Source: Flavobacterium sp. UGB4466 (GTDB lineage: Bacteria; Bacteroidota; Bacteroidia; Flavobacteriales; Flavobacteriaceae). Taken from it: DNA of 39,112 nt. The stretch spans positions 1 through 39,112 of the forward strand of contig NZ_CAGKLC010000043.1 of NCBI RefSeq assembly GCF_903469665.1. Direction: 5' to 3'. Of this stretch, positions 1-7,264 are shown piece after piece (positions within the stretch are counted from its first letter, which is position 1; every line of letters starts with the position of its first letter). The notes below the pieces were generated by a model that worked only from the letters and a program-made list of their open reading frames with translations, ran no database searches and was not told where the DNA came from. A program made the position numbers and the translations under genes.

Positions 1-180
1 TAATTTTACTTCTTCATAAATTAAAGGTAGGGCTTTTTGCTTTTCAATGAATAAGTCAAGTTTTTTTAATTCATAAAAAAGACATTCTTCATAAGCACTT
101 TCTAAAAGTCCTGGTCCCAAAGTCTGATGAACTTTTAAAGCACAATTAAACACAATTCGCGATAATTCATTTTCTGACAT
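1..180 (-). CDS. GxxExxY family protein, 3' end cut by window edge
   Basis: The reverse strand from an ATG at 180 reads open to base 1, giving 60 residues that begin MSENELSRIVFNCALKVHQ. Residues 23-33 (GPGLLESAYEE) contain the G-x-x-E-x-x-Y signature that names this family. The rest of the protein (family members are usually about 125 residues) lies outside the window. GxxExxY proteins belong to the PD-(D/E)xK nuclease superfamily by fold prediction; their cellular role is not established. A possible promoter -7 box, TACATTTG, lies on the minus strand at 214-207 with no good -33 partner. The family call is secure; function is unknown. Confidence 0.85.
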   Translation of the reverse strand, partial: MSENELSRIVFNCALKVHQTLGPGLLESAYEECLFYELKKLDLFIEKQKALPLIYEEVKL

Positions 181-260
181 GAGTTTTAAGTTAGAATATT
201 AAAGCTCAAATGTAGTACAAAAAACAAAAAAAAAGTAATTTTATTCCTACGTTACTTAAA

Positions 261-300
261 TTGCGCTCTTTGCGTAAACCTTAGCGAACCTAGCGGTTAA
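261..300. repeat. degenerate dispersed repeat abutting the hemW stop
   Basis: The sequence carries spaced GCG blocks (ttgcgctctttgcg, then ttagcgaacctagcggtt). On the minus strand it starts AACCGC and ends GCGCAA, as one arm of the palindromic element at 17737-17796 does (AACCGC...GCGCAAAG). The hemW stop codon lies at its edge. This looks like an intergenic repeat remnant rather than a gene part; membership of the same family is inferred from a short match. Confidence 0.4.
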
Positions 301-1460
301 ACTTCTTCTTCCAAATTTAAATAAAATAAATCTGAAGCTATTCCATCCGTTAAAAATTTTCCTTTTAAAGTTGGTCTAAGAATATTGTTTTCAATTGAAA
401 GCAAATCATCAGTTAAGAATTTTTGAGATTGTTTTAGTAAATAATTCAAATATTCCGATCCGAATTCGTTTTCAATTCTTTCCAGAGAAACGCCCCAAAT
501 GGTTCGTAACCCTGTCATAATATATTCATTATAACGATCTGAAACAGTCAGAATTTCCGTTTCAATAGGAAGTTCATTATGCTGAATTGCCTTTAGATAC
601 AAAGCGTTATTAGCCACATTCCAGCCTCTTTTGTGGCCATCAAAACTATGAGCCGAAGGACCAATTCCAATGTATTTTTTGCCGAGCCAATAAGCGGAAT
701 TGTTTTTGGAGAAGTAACCTTCCTTCCCAAAATTGGATAATTCGTAGTGAATAAAACCATTTTTTTCAAGTGTGTCCACCAGAATCATAAAATGACTGGA
801 AGCCGCTTCGTCTTGTGGTTCTGCAATTTTGCCGGTGTCAATTAGTTTTTTTAAAGCTGTTTTGGGTTCTACCGTCAGGGCATAACTCGAAATGTGGGGA
901 ATCCCGAAGGACAACGCTGTTTCAATATTTTTTTTCCACATTTCGTCAGTCAGACCGGGAATTCCATAGATCAGATCGAGTGAAATGTTATCGAAATATT
1001 TGGTCGCTTCTTTCAAACAATTTATCGCTTCCACCGAATTATGAGCACGGTTCATCATCTTTAAATCTTCTTCATAAAAAGACTGAATTCCAATGCTTAA
1101 ACGGTTTATAGGGCTTTTTGATAATTCTAAAATTCGCTCAGGAGATAAATCGTCGGGATTTGCTTCGAGTGTGATCTCCGGATTTTCTATAACATTGTAA
1201 TGGTTGTAAATGGTCTCGATTAAAAAGTTGATTTCGGCATTACTTAAAACGGATGGGGTCCCGCCGCCAAAATAAATAGTTTCAATTTGATTGTCGCTTC
1301 GAGCGGAGTCCGTAAGGTTCAATTCATCTTTTCGCAGGATAATTTCTTTAGCTAAAGCCAAAACCATCTCGTCTTTCTTTTTCATTGAAGTCGAAAAATG
1401 AAAGTCGCAATAGTGGCAAGCCTGCTTGCAAAAAGGGATATGGATGTAGATGCCGCTCAT
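297..1460 (-). CDS. hemW: HemW-like radical SAM heme chaperone
   Basis: 387 residues, the usual length for HemW. The N-terminus IYIHIPFCKQACHYCDF carries the radical SAM CxxxCxxC motif (C11, C15, C18), which binds a 4Fe-4S cluster and S-adenosylmethionine. YFGGGTPS near residue 64 is the SAM-binding glycine motif, and the C-terminal HemN_C-like region follows. HemW proteins were long annotated as oxygen-independent coproporphyrinogen III oxidase, but in characterised bacteria they act as heme-insertion chaperones. The phenylalanine after the third cysteine (YCDF), where true HemN has a fourth cysteine, favours HemW. Residues around 50-57 (TDSARSDN) are encoded by a copy of a dispersed palindromic repeat core, apparently a neutral in-frame insertion. 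The ATG at 1460 immediately precedes the conserved SGIYIHIPFC. Confidence 0.93.
   Translation of the reverse strand: MSGIYIHIPFCKQACHYCDFHFSTSMKKKDEMVLALAKEIILRKDELNLTDSARSDNQIETIYFGGGTPSVLSNAEINFLIETIYNHYNVIENPEITLEANPDDLSPERILELSKSPINRLSIGIQSFYEEDLKMMNRAHNSVEAINCLKEATKYFDNISLDLIYGIPGLTDEMWKKNIETALSFGIPHISSYALTVEPKTALKKLIDTGKIAEPQDEAASSHFMILVDTLEKNGFIHYELSNFGKEGYFSKNNSAYWLGKKYIGIGPSAHSFDGHKRGWNVANNALYLKAIQHNELPIETEILTVSDRYNEYIMTGLRTIWGVSLERIENEFGSEYLNYLLKQSQKFLTDDLLSIENNILRPTLKGKFLTDGIASDLFYLNLEEEV
1299..1310. repeat. REP-like repeat core inside hemW
   Basis: tcgagcggagtc is identical to the core of the 57-bp tandem repeats at 19.9-20.1 kb, and the flanking tgtc is also shared. On the minus strand it encodes Asp-Ser-Ala-Arg in hemW between the first helix and the GGGTP strand, where an indel would be tolerated. 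Confidence 0.6.
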
Positions 1461-1571
1461 TAATTAGATAATGTGTCAATTAGAAAATTAGATAATGTGA
1501 AAGTGAAATAATTTGATAATTTAATATTTTCAATATAAGAAATTATCTCATTATCAAATTGGCACATTTCC
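1461..1571. repeat. AT-rich dispersed repeat between ruvC and hemW
   Basis: The 111-bp spacer contains attagataatgtg twice (near 1465 and 1488) and, near its other end, caaattggcacatttcc. Similar blocks recur at 2735-2765 and 24605-24800. No promoter or terminator is obvious. Confidence 0.5.
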
Positions 1572-2126
1572 TCATTTACGGATTTTGTCTTCATTCTGTT
1601 TCACAAAAGCATCCCAACCCGAATAACTTTTACCGGCAATAACTTTACCGGAATTAAAATGATGACAAACGGCAGCCGCCAAACCATCTGTTGAGTCGAG
1701 GTTTTTGGGTAATTCTTTCAGGCCAAGAAGCTGCTGGAGCATTTTTGCCACCTGTTCTTTACTGGCATTTCCGTTTCCGGTAATCGCCATTTTGATCTTT
1801 TTAGGTTCGTACTCAGTGATGGGAATCCCTCTCGAGAGTCCCGCTGCCATTGCGACACCCTGTGCACGCCCTAATTTCAGCATCGATTGAACGTTTTTGC
1901 CGAAGAAAGGAGCCTCAATCGCTATTTCGTCAGGATGGTGCGTTTCTATAAGTTCGATAGTACGCTCAAATATGATTCTTAATTTTTGGTAATGATTGTC
2001 GTATTTGGATAATTGCAGTTCGTTAAGCTGCAGAAATTCCATTTTTTTATTGGTGACTTTAATTAATCCGAAACCCATGATTGTCGTTCCGGGGTCAATA
2101 CCTAATATGATGCGTTCTTTTGTCAA
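1572..2126 (-). CDS. ruvC: Holliday junction endonuclease RuvC
   Basis: 184 residues, full length. RuvC is the dimeric nuclease that resolves Holliday junctions left by RuvAB branch migration. The expected acidic catalytic residues are visible: D11 in GIDPGTT, E71 in IAIEAPFFGK, and D144/D147 in LDSTDGLAAAVCHH. The reading frame has no ATG that would keep the essential D11, because the next Met is residue 17, so translation should begin at the TTG at 2126 (TTG ACA AAA GAA CGC). It is preceded by a run of A and a dispersed repeat. It lies upstream of hemW on the same strand with a 111-bp repeat spacer, so co-transcription is possible but not shown. Confidence 0.95.
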   Translation of the reverse strand: MTKERIILGIDPGTTIMGFGLIKVTNKKMEFLQLNELQLSKYDNHYQKLRIIFERTIELIETHHPDEIAIEAPFFGKNVQSMLKLGRAQGVAMAAGLSRGIPITEYEPKKIKMAITGNGNASKEQVAKMLQQLLGLKELPKNLDSTDGLAAAVCHHFNSGKVIAGKSYSGWDAFVKQNEDKIRK

Positions 2127-2167
2127 GTTTTTTTGTTTCAGGTTTGATGTTTCACGTTCAAAGTTTA

Positions 2168-2728
2168 TCAGTTTAGATGTCCCTTTGTTAGTATTACATT
2201 TTGTTCTTTATTCAGTATTTCTATTGATTGACAAATACTGTTGTATAAATTCCAAAACTTATCTTCGAAATCATCTTCTTGTTTTAATATATTTTCGGTT
2301 TCAGAATTATCTTCGTTATTTAAAATTGTACCATGACTTTCATAATAGGATGTCAAAAGAGTTCCGTTATCTGCTAAAACCCATCTGCAAGTGGCGATCC
2401 ATGGATCAACGAAAAAATAATAAACTTTTGTGTTAAGCTCTTTCGAAAGAAATAAGGTCATTTGCTTTGTTTCTTCAAAATCCCAAACATTCCATATTAG
2501 ATAACTCCATTCATTAATTTGGTCAAATAACATAAATGGTTTTGTGGTATTGTTTGAACTTTCATCAGATAAAAAAGACCAATCAAATTTTTCATCAAAC
2601 TCTATAACTTCGGTATTTGATGCTTTTAAAACCTCTAATATGGAGCTTTTTGTTACATTTTCTATGCAAAAATGATGATTTACCAGTGAGCTAATTAAAT
2701 TTCGTTTTTTATTTCCTGATTCTAACAT
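2168..2728 (-). CDS. hypothetical acidic protein
   Basis: 186 residues from the ATG at 2728 (MLESGNKKRN); a TTG at 2740 would add four residues. I do not recognise a family with confidence. It is acidic, Trp- and Phe-rich, and has no signal peptide or membrane segment. The centre (residues about 75-130: EWSYLIWNVWDFEETKQM, then TKVYYFFVDPWIATCRW and ADNGTLLTSYYESHG) has the alternating aromatic strand pattern seen in small immunity-type proteins. That resemblance is only an impression, and no toxin gene is adjacent. It sits upstream of ruvC on the same strand, with a 41-bp gap holding a dispersed repeat. Coding potential is good (long ORF, flavobacterial codon use). Confidence 0.75.
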   Translation of the reverse strand: MLESGNKKRNLISSLVNHHFCIENVTKSSILEVLKASNTEVIEFDEKFDWSFLSDESSNNTTKPFMLFDQINEWSYLIWNVWDFEETKQMTLFLSKELNTKVYYFFVDPWIATCRWVLADNGTLLTSYYESHGTILNNEDNSETENILKQEDDFEDKFWNLYNSICQSIEILNKEQNVILTKGHLN

Positions 2729-2730
2729 TT

Positions 2731-2766
2731 CATTTTCCAATTTTCAAATTGCCACATTTTCAAATT
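2731..2766. repeat. dispersed repeat 'ttttcaaattgccacattttcaaattg'
   Basis: Two tandem copies of a ttttcaaattg block (about 2741-2751 and 2757-2767) separate divergent genes. A related caaattggcacattt occurs at 1555-1570. The repeat also supplies the TTG used as the -33 box of the promoter at 2749-2777. Confidence 0.55.
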
Positions 2767-2777
2767 GATTACTTTTG
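2749..2777 (+). promoter_or_regulatory. Bacteroidota-type promoter for the 2782 gene
   Basis: TTG at 2749-2751, an 18-bp gap, then TACTTTTG at 2770-2777, which fits the TTG / TAnnTTTG consensus of Bacteroidota housekeeping promoters. The ATG at 2782 follows the -7 box after only four bases, so the transcript may be nearly or fully leaderless. Confidence 0.6.
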
Positions 2778-2781
2778 CGAC

Positions 2782-3726
2782 ATGATTTCAATTCCTCACA
2801 AAGCTAAGCAATTCCTTGTTCTTCTAATCAAACTTTTGATTGTAGGTGGTGCATTTTACTTTATTTATAATCAGTTGGCGCATAATGATCAATTGGACTG
2901 GCAAAAATTCATTGTGCTGTTTCGTAAAAATCAGTCTGTTTTAGGAATTGGGTTTATATTGCTTTTGAGTGTTTTGAACCGCTATTTCGAGATCCTGAAA
3001 TGGCAAAATCTGGCTAAAGTAATTCATGAGATTTCTTTAGGAGAAGCCACAAAACAGGTATTGGCAGCTTTAACAGCCGGAATTTTTACGCCAAACGGAG
3101 TAGGAGAGTACGCCGGAAAAGCCTTGTATTATTCGAAATCAGACGCTAAAAAAGTAATTTTCTTAAACCTGATCTGCAACGGAATCCAGATGATCTTAAC
3201 GGTAATTTTTGGGGTTTTTGGGTTATTGTATTTTAATGCCAAGTATGAGATTATTACAACTCAAACGGTTGCTGTTTTGTTCGGGGGCTTTGTGTTGCTA
3301 TTGGTTGTTTTGTTTTCCGTGAAGAAAATAAAAATTAAAGGATATTCGATCGAGAAATTAGTACATAAGATTAACGAAATCCCAAAATCAGTTCACCGTA
3401 AGAATATTGTTTTAGGAATTTTACGGTATTTGGTCTTTTCACATCAGTATTACTTTTTGTTCTTGGCTTTTGATGTCGATTTGCCTTATTTTACTTTAAT
3501 TGCTACCATTGCGGTAGTTTACTTCCTGGCTTCGTCACTGCCTACTTTTCAGTTTCTGGATTTTGCGGTAAAAGGAAGTGTTGCGATTTATTTCTTTGGA
3601 ATTTTAGGGGTAAACGAGTGGATTGTAGTTTTTATCAGCACGCTGATGTGGTTTCTTAATGTGGTTTTACCGGTTGTTATAGGAGCTTATTATGTACTAA
3701 ATTTTAAGACCAAAACAGCAGAATGA
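2782..3726 (+). CDS. lysylphosphatidylglycerol synthase TM-region / flippase-like membrane protein
   Basis: 314 residues starting MISIPHKAKQFLVLLIKLLI. There are about eight hydrophobic membrane segments. The stretch around residues 93-120 (ALTAGIFTPNGVGEYAGKA) is the characteristic F-x-P-x-x-x-G-E block of the LPG-synthase TM / UPF0104 family (PF03706). Members without the catalytic C-terminal domain, like this one, are thought to flip or transport lipid-linked molecules, and many are linked to glycosyltransferases. Its stop overlaps the next start (ATGA at 3723), so it is translationally coupled to the glycosyltransferase downstream, which suggests joint work on a lipid-linked sugar. I chose ATG 2782 because the sequence upstream of it is promoter and repeat. 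Confidence 0.8.
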   Translation: MISIPHKAKQFLVLLIKLLIVGGAFYFIYNQLAHNDQLDWQKFIVLFRKNQSVLGIGFILLLSVLNRYFEILKWQNLAKVIHEISLGEATKQVLAALTAGIFTPNGVGEYAGKALYYSKSDAKKVIFLNLICNGIQMILTVIFGVFGLLYFNAKYEIITTQTVAVLFGGFVLLLVVLFSVKKIKIKGYSIEKLVHKINEIPKSVHRKNIVLGILRYLVFSHQYYFLFLAFDVDLPYFTLIATIAVVYFLASSLPTFQFLDFAVKGSVAIYFFGILGVNEWIVVFISTLMWFLNVVLPVVIGAYYVLNFKTKTAE

Positions 3727-4826
3727 TTTGGGTTTTGTCTACCATATTAGGTATTTATTTGATTGCCATTGGTTTGCTTATTTATGGATTTTTTAAAGTA
3801 AGAAAGTACCAAAATGCAGGTTTAAAACCTCAAACAAACTTTACGATTATAGTTCCGTTTCGGGATGAAGAAGAAAACTTACCTAATCTTTTGCGGTGTT
3901 TTTCAGAACTGAATTACCCTAATGATTTGTTTGAAGTTATTTTGGTAGATGATAGTTCTAAGAAGAAATTTCAAGTTTCAAATTTCAAATTTCGCATTTC
4001 ACAAATCGACAATATCCGGGTTTCGAATTCTCCTAAAAAAGATGCTATCTCGACGGCCATGCAATTGGTGAAAACGGATTGGGTTGTTACTACAGATGCT
4101 GATTGCCTGGTGCCTGAGAATTGGTTGTTGACATTTGATAATTATATTCAGCAAAATAAGGTTTCGATGCTGGCAGGAGCTGTAACGTACGAATGCGAGA
4201 ACTCTTTTTTGCACCATTTTCAGCAATTGGATTTAACGAGTCTGCAAGGTGCTACTATTGGAAGTTTTGGACTTCAAAGTGCTTTTATGTGCAACGGAGC
4301 CAATTTTGCGTATACTAAATCGCTGTTTGAAGATTTAAATGGATTTGAAGGGAATAGCAAAATTGCCAGTGGAGATGATGTGTTTTTACTGCAAAAAGCG
4401 GTTGGTTTATTTCCTGATGAAGTACATTATTTAAAGGCAACGGATGCAATTGTAAGCACAAAACCAACGGAGGACTGGAAGACCTTATTTTATCAAAGGG
4501 TTCGTTGGGCGGCCAAAACAAGTTCGTATCAAAGCAGCTTTGGAAAGCGATTAGGTCTTATTGTTTTCTTGGGAAACCTGAGTTTTGTAGTTGGGTTTTG
4601 TAGTGTTGTTTTTTCGATTTTGCCTTATTACTTCTTTGTTTTGTTGGCTTTTTCAAAATTCACAATCGATTATATGTTACTCTATGCTACGAACCGTTTT
4701 TTAGTGAAAGACAAAATAAAAAGTTTGTTCTTAAGTAATTTGTTATATCCTTTTTTCAGTTCGGCTGTGGCTTTGTACAGCTTGTTTGGCTCTTATGAAT
4801 GGAAGGGAAGAAAGTTTACGAAATAA
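3723..4826 (+). CDS. family 2 glycosyltransferase, membrane-bound
   Basis: 367 residues. An N-terminal membrane helix (residues 3-24) is followed by a GT-A domain: FTIIVPFRDEEENLP near 40, VILVDDSS near 76, TTDADCL (DxD-type) near 122, SGDDVFLL near 217, and the Q-x-x-R-W motif (YQRVRWAAK) near 257, all typical of processive GT2 enzymes. Three or four C-terminal membrane segments follow. It transfers a sugar from a nucleotide donor to an unknown lipid or polysaccharide acceptor on the cytoplasmic face. It overlaps the upstream flippase-like gene by four bases. Residues about 83-93 (FQVSNFKFRIS) come from an inserted dispersed repeat placed between the DDSS loop and the next conserved strand. 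Confidence 0.85.
   Translation: MIWVLSTILGIYLIAIGLLIYGFFKVRKYQNAGLKPQTNFTIIVPFRDEEENLPNLLRCFSELNYPNDLFEVILVDDSSKKKFQVSNFKFRISQIDNIRVSNSPKKDAISTAMQLVKTDWVVTTDADCLVPENWLLTFDNYIQQNKVSMLAGAVTYECENSFLHHFQQLDLTSLQGATIGSFGLQSAFMCNGANFAYTKSLFEDLNGFEGNSKIASGDDVFLLQKAVGLFPDEVHYLKATDAIVSTKPTEDWKTLFYQRVRWAAKTSSYQSSFGKRLGLIVFLGNLSFVVGFCSVVFSILPYYFFVLLAFSKFTIDYMLLYATNRFLVKDKIKSLFLSNLLYPFFSSAVALYSLFGSYEWKGRKFTK
3968..4001. repeat. dispersed 'tttcaagtttcaaatttcaaatttc' repeat inside glycosyltransferase
   Basis: Direct-repeat DNA of the tttcaaattt / gtttcaagttt type occurs here within an ORF. Similar blocks are seen in intergenic DNA at 2136-2165 (gtttcaggtttgatgtttca) and 12925-12957 (gtttcaggttacaag, gtttcaagtt). 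It remains in frame and adds about eleven residues. Confidence 0.5.
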
Positions 4827-4854
4827 AATCTTCTACTACTAATAGGTAAAACAA

Positions 4855-5340
4855 CTATTTTTTTTCTTTTGCCTTGAGAATAACAGGTAAGATAAATTGT
4901 GTTTTTACCGGAATTCCGCGTTTAAGTGCCGGATTTACTTTAGGGAAATCAACCAGGCGGGCATGTAGAATACTATCAATTTTAATAGTGTCGTAGGCAA
5001 CAGAATCTTTAGGAAATTGAGGTTCGAATTTCATGGTTGAGTTTGGAAAAACGGTCACTTTCACTTCGATGGTGTCAAGTTCGGGATAGAGTATGGAAAG
5101 GGTGTCAATATCCAGTTTTTCCTGAATAAGTTGTGCCATTACCTCAAAAAAACATTGTTGACGCTGCTTTTTATCGGTAATTTTTTCGCAATTGGCAACA
5201 GATGGAAACTCATCAACTTCTTTCCAGTTAATCGATTTTAGTTCTTTTTGAAGTAATTCTTTTTCAGACGGGACCTTCTTCTCAAAATATTGACAAGAAT
5301 GGAAAAATAGAATTACGAATAAAAGGAAAAGCTTCTTCAA
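4855..5340 (-). CDS. lipoprotein with degenerate TonB C-terminal-like domain
   Basis: 161 residues. The N-terminus MKKLFLLFVILFFHSCQ is a lipoprotein signal with the lipobox cysteine at C16. The rest resembles the TonB C-terminal domain of Bacteroidota energy transducers: CEKITDKKQRQQCFFE near 50-65 matches their paired-cysteine segment, and the end (PALKRGIPVKTQFILPVIL) matches the closing strands. It has no long proline linker and no membrane anchor other than the lipid, so it probably is not a functional TonB. The start codon is TTG at 5340 because no in-frame ATG precedes the signal peptide. It is followed by the convergent glycosyltransferase end. The lipoprotein call is firm; the domain relation is moderate. 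Confidence 0.7.
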   Translation of the reverse strand: MKKLFLLFVILFFHSCQYFEKKVPSEKELLQKELKSINWKEVDEFPSVANCEKITDKKQRQQCFFEVMAQLIQEKLDIDTLSILYPELDTIEVKVTVFPNSTMKFEPQFPKDSVAYDTIKIDSILHARLVDFPKVNPALKRGIPVKTQFILPVILKAKEKK

Positions 5341-5387
5341 GACTTTGATGTTGGATTGAATAAATAAATTAGAATATAAAAATACAA

Positions 5388-5771
5388 TTATTTTTTTTGA
5401 GAAGCTTTGAATTGCAAATAATCTTCATAATTTTCCGACAGCCATTTTTCTTTGTTTTTTGCCGCAACTTCTTTTTCTTCAGGATATAAAGAAGCTAGTC
5501 GGTCAGAAAAAGCAGCAATACGAACGGTGTAATTGTAGTACTCCGTTTTGCTTAATACAATATTTGGATCATTTTTTCGATTAAAATATTCGAAGAATAA
5601 AGTATTAAAATCTTTCATCGAAAAGTTGAGCACTTTTTTCTTATTACTTTTATAAATGCTGTCTTGCAGAAGTCTGTCGTTTATTGAGAGAGTTTTAGTT
5701 TGGGCATGCAAATTGCTATTGATGACAAGGATCAGAAAACTACAGGAGATAAATTGCAAAAATTGACGCAT
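5388..5771 (-). CDS. small exported protein, unknown function
   Basis: 127 residues. Residues 1-23 (ending SNLHAQ) form a classical signal peptide with an A-x-A-like cleavage site. The mature part is helical and charged, with no motif I recognise. The start at 5771 has an AAAGGAAC stretch upstream, one of the few purine-rich ribosome-binding sites in the window. A TAAATTTG -7-like box lies on the minus strand at 5808-5801. It runs into the lipoprotein gene on the same strand (47-bp gap), so the two are probably one transcript. Confidence 0.7.
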   Translation of the reverse strand: MRQFLQFISCSFLILVINSNLHAQTKTLSINDRLLQDSIYKSNKKKVLNFSMKDFNTLFFEYFNRKNDPNIVLSKTEYYNYTVRIAAFSDRLASLYPEEKEVAAKNKEKWLSENYEDYLQFKASQKK

Positions 5772-5819
5772 TAACTTGTTCCTTTAGAAAGTTTGTAGAT
5801 CAAATTTACAAAAAAAGAT

Positions 5820-6320
5820 ATGGATTTACTATTGTTGTTGCTGGGATTTATATGCATGATTGTTGGGATTTTTGGCAGTTTTCTGCCTGTATTACCCGGA
5901 TTGTCGTCTTGCTGGGTGGGGCTGTTACTGCTGTACCTGACCAAAGCAGTTGAGAACAATTATTGGGTTTTAGGCATTACCCTTTTTCTAACGATTGTAA
6001 TTACGATTCTTGATTATATCATCCCGGCAAAAGGGACTAAAAAATTTGGAGGGAGTTCGTATGGCGTGTGGGGAACTAACATTGGTTTAATTGTAGGTAT
6101 TATTGCTCCTATTCCTTTTGGAGTTATTATTGGGCCTTTTGTAGGGGCTTTGGTTGGAGAGTTGATTTATGATTCGACCAATCATCAAAGAGCACTGAAA
6201 GCGGCAACAGGATCTGTTTTAGGCTTTTTGGCTTCGAGTTTTGTGAATTTTTTATGCTGCATTATTTTCCTGGGTATTTTTATTAGCATTGTCTGGCAAA
6301 ATCGCTTATTACTGTTTTAA
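5820..6320 (+). CDS. DUF456 family membrane protein
   Basis: 166 residues, almost entirely hydrophobic, with four to five membrane segments. The N-terminal pattern GICMIVGIFGSFLPVLPGL matches the start of DUF456 (PF04306). The middle contains G-rich loops (KFGGSSYGVWGTNIGL, then FGVIIGPFVGALVGEL) also typical of that family. The function is unknown. It is transcribed divergently from the exported-protein gene with only 48 bp between them. A shorter overlapping reading frame on the opposite strand is not coding. Confidence 0.8.
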   Translation: MDLLLLLLGFICMIVGIFGSFLPVLPGLSSCWVGLLLLYLTKAVENNYWVLGITLFLTIVITILDYIIPAKGTKKFGGSSYGVWGTNIGLIVGIIAPIPFGVIIGPFVGALVGELIYDSTNHQRALKAATGSVLGFLASSFVNFLCCIIFLGIFISIVWQNRLLLF

Positions 6321-6600
6321 ATCGCGTATTTATCCTTAAGCTTTTTCTTATTTTTTAATTTTTTATCAAAAAAATGTGATTTTTTTTTGAGAGGATTTTT
6401 CTTTGTTTTGATAACGAATGGGTTATGTTTACTGGAGGTTGGGGATTTTTATGTTTAACAACTGTTTAGGCAATAATTCACCATTTAACTTATTTTTTGG
6501 AAATGTTAGAATATTTTATATTTTTATCCTGATAAACGATAAAAAGCCTCACTTCGTCGATTATTTTTAATGGATTTAAATAATTTCAAATAAGTTAAAT
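6321..6600. other. intergenic region with possible weak promoter
   Basis: 280 bp of very AT-rich DNA without a credible ORF. TTG at 6497-6499, a 19-bp gap and TATTTTTA at 6519-6526 come close to the TTG / TAnnTTTG promoter pattern (last base A instead of G) and would serve the DUF937 gene with a leader of about 70 nt. No strong terminator was seen after the DUF456 gene. Confidence 0.3.
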
Positions 6601-7203
6601 ATGACTCCTAACCTACAAATTGAACTTAGACGTTTTATTTCTTCTAATGTTGTTTCAAAGTTGAACAAGTTTTATTTTGAAAATGATGCATTTTTAATTA
6701 AAGGAATTGATGTTTCTATAGGTACGGTTTTAATGGGGTTGTACAACAGGGCGGAGGAGTCGGATTTTTACAAAGGAATTACTTCAATGATACAGGACGA
6801 TTCCACTTTCTATCAGGAAGTCGATTTTACATCAGGACGTATTTTATCCGTTGACGATTGTTATCGATTAGAAGGGAATAGTTTGCTGAAAGAAATTTTT
6901 ACCAATAAAAAAGGCAGGATTTCTGAAATGATTTCAAACGAAGTCGGAATCAAAAGTGAAACAGCCCGAGAGATTCTTAACTTTTCTGCTTTACTAGTCG
7001 TCTCTTATCTTAAGAATAATATCCAAATAGTAGAGAGTTTAAAATTGCTTTTAGAAGATCAAAAAAGAGATATTTTAAACAGTATTCCTCCCGGAATCAA
7101 AATTATCCTGGGTTTTTCCTGTTACGAAACAGTAGAAGAAAAAAACCAATCTATAGGAAGATCTATTTTTACTTTATTCGGTCATAACTTTTTCAGCTTC
7201 TAA
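6601..7203 (+). CDS. DUF937 domain protein
   Basis: 200 residues, soluble. It resembles the flavobacterial proteins annotated with DUF937 (PF06078): an N-terminal helical part (MTPNLQIELRRFISSNVVSK), a GTVLMGLYN segment near residue 42, and the conserved ISEMISNEVGIKSETAREIL near 100-120, which in this family forms a helical repeat related to the YidB fold. No catalytic motif is visible and the role is unknown. The gene stands alone between DUF456 and a terminator shared with the convergent pseudouridine synthase gene. Confidence 0.75.
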   Translation: MTPNLQIELRRFISSNVVSKLNKFYFENDAFLIKGIDVSIGTVLMGLYNRAEESDFYKGITSMIQDDSTFYQEVDFTSGRILSVDDCYRLEGNSLLKEIFTNKKGRISEMISNEVGIKSETAREILNFSALLVVSYLKNNIQIVESLKLLLEDQKRDILNSIPPGIKIILGFSCYETVEEKNQSIGRSIFTLFGHNFFSF

Positions 7204-7236
7204 AAAAAAATCCCGTCTTACAGCGTAAAACAGGAT
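7201..7236 (-). terminator. rho-independent terminator for the pseudouridine synthase gene
   Basis: A hairpin at 7210-7236 has a 12-bp stem with two mismatches and an AGC loop. On the minus strand it is followed by a run of nine T. It lies about 30 bp after the stop of the minus-strand gene and directly at the stop of the convergent plus-strand gene, so it may serve both. Confidence 0.7.
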
Positions 7237-7264
7237 TTGTATTTAAATCAATTTGAGTAGTTTT

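Noticed and set aside
1980..2436. 146-residue plus-strand ORF antisense to ruvC and the 2168 gene
   Set aside because: It is a shadow of two real minus-strand genes and has no domain features.
4855..5340. Functional TonB energy transducer for the SusC system
   Set aside because: It has a lipoprotein signal and lacks both an inner-membrane anchor and the proline-rich linker. Only a degenerate C-terminal-like domain is seen.
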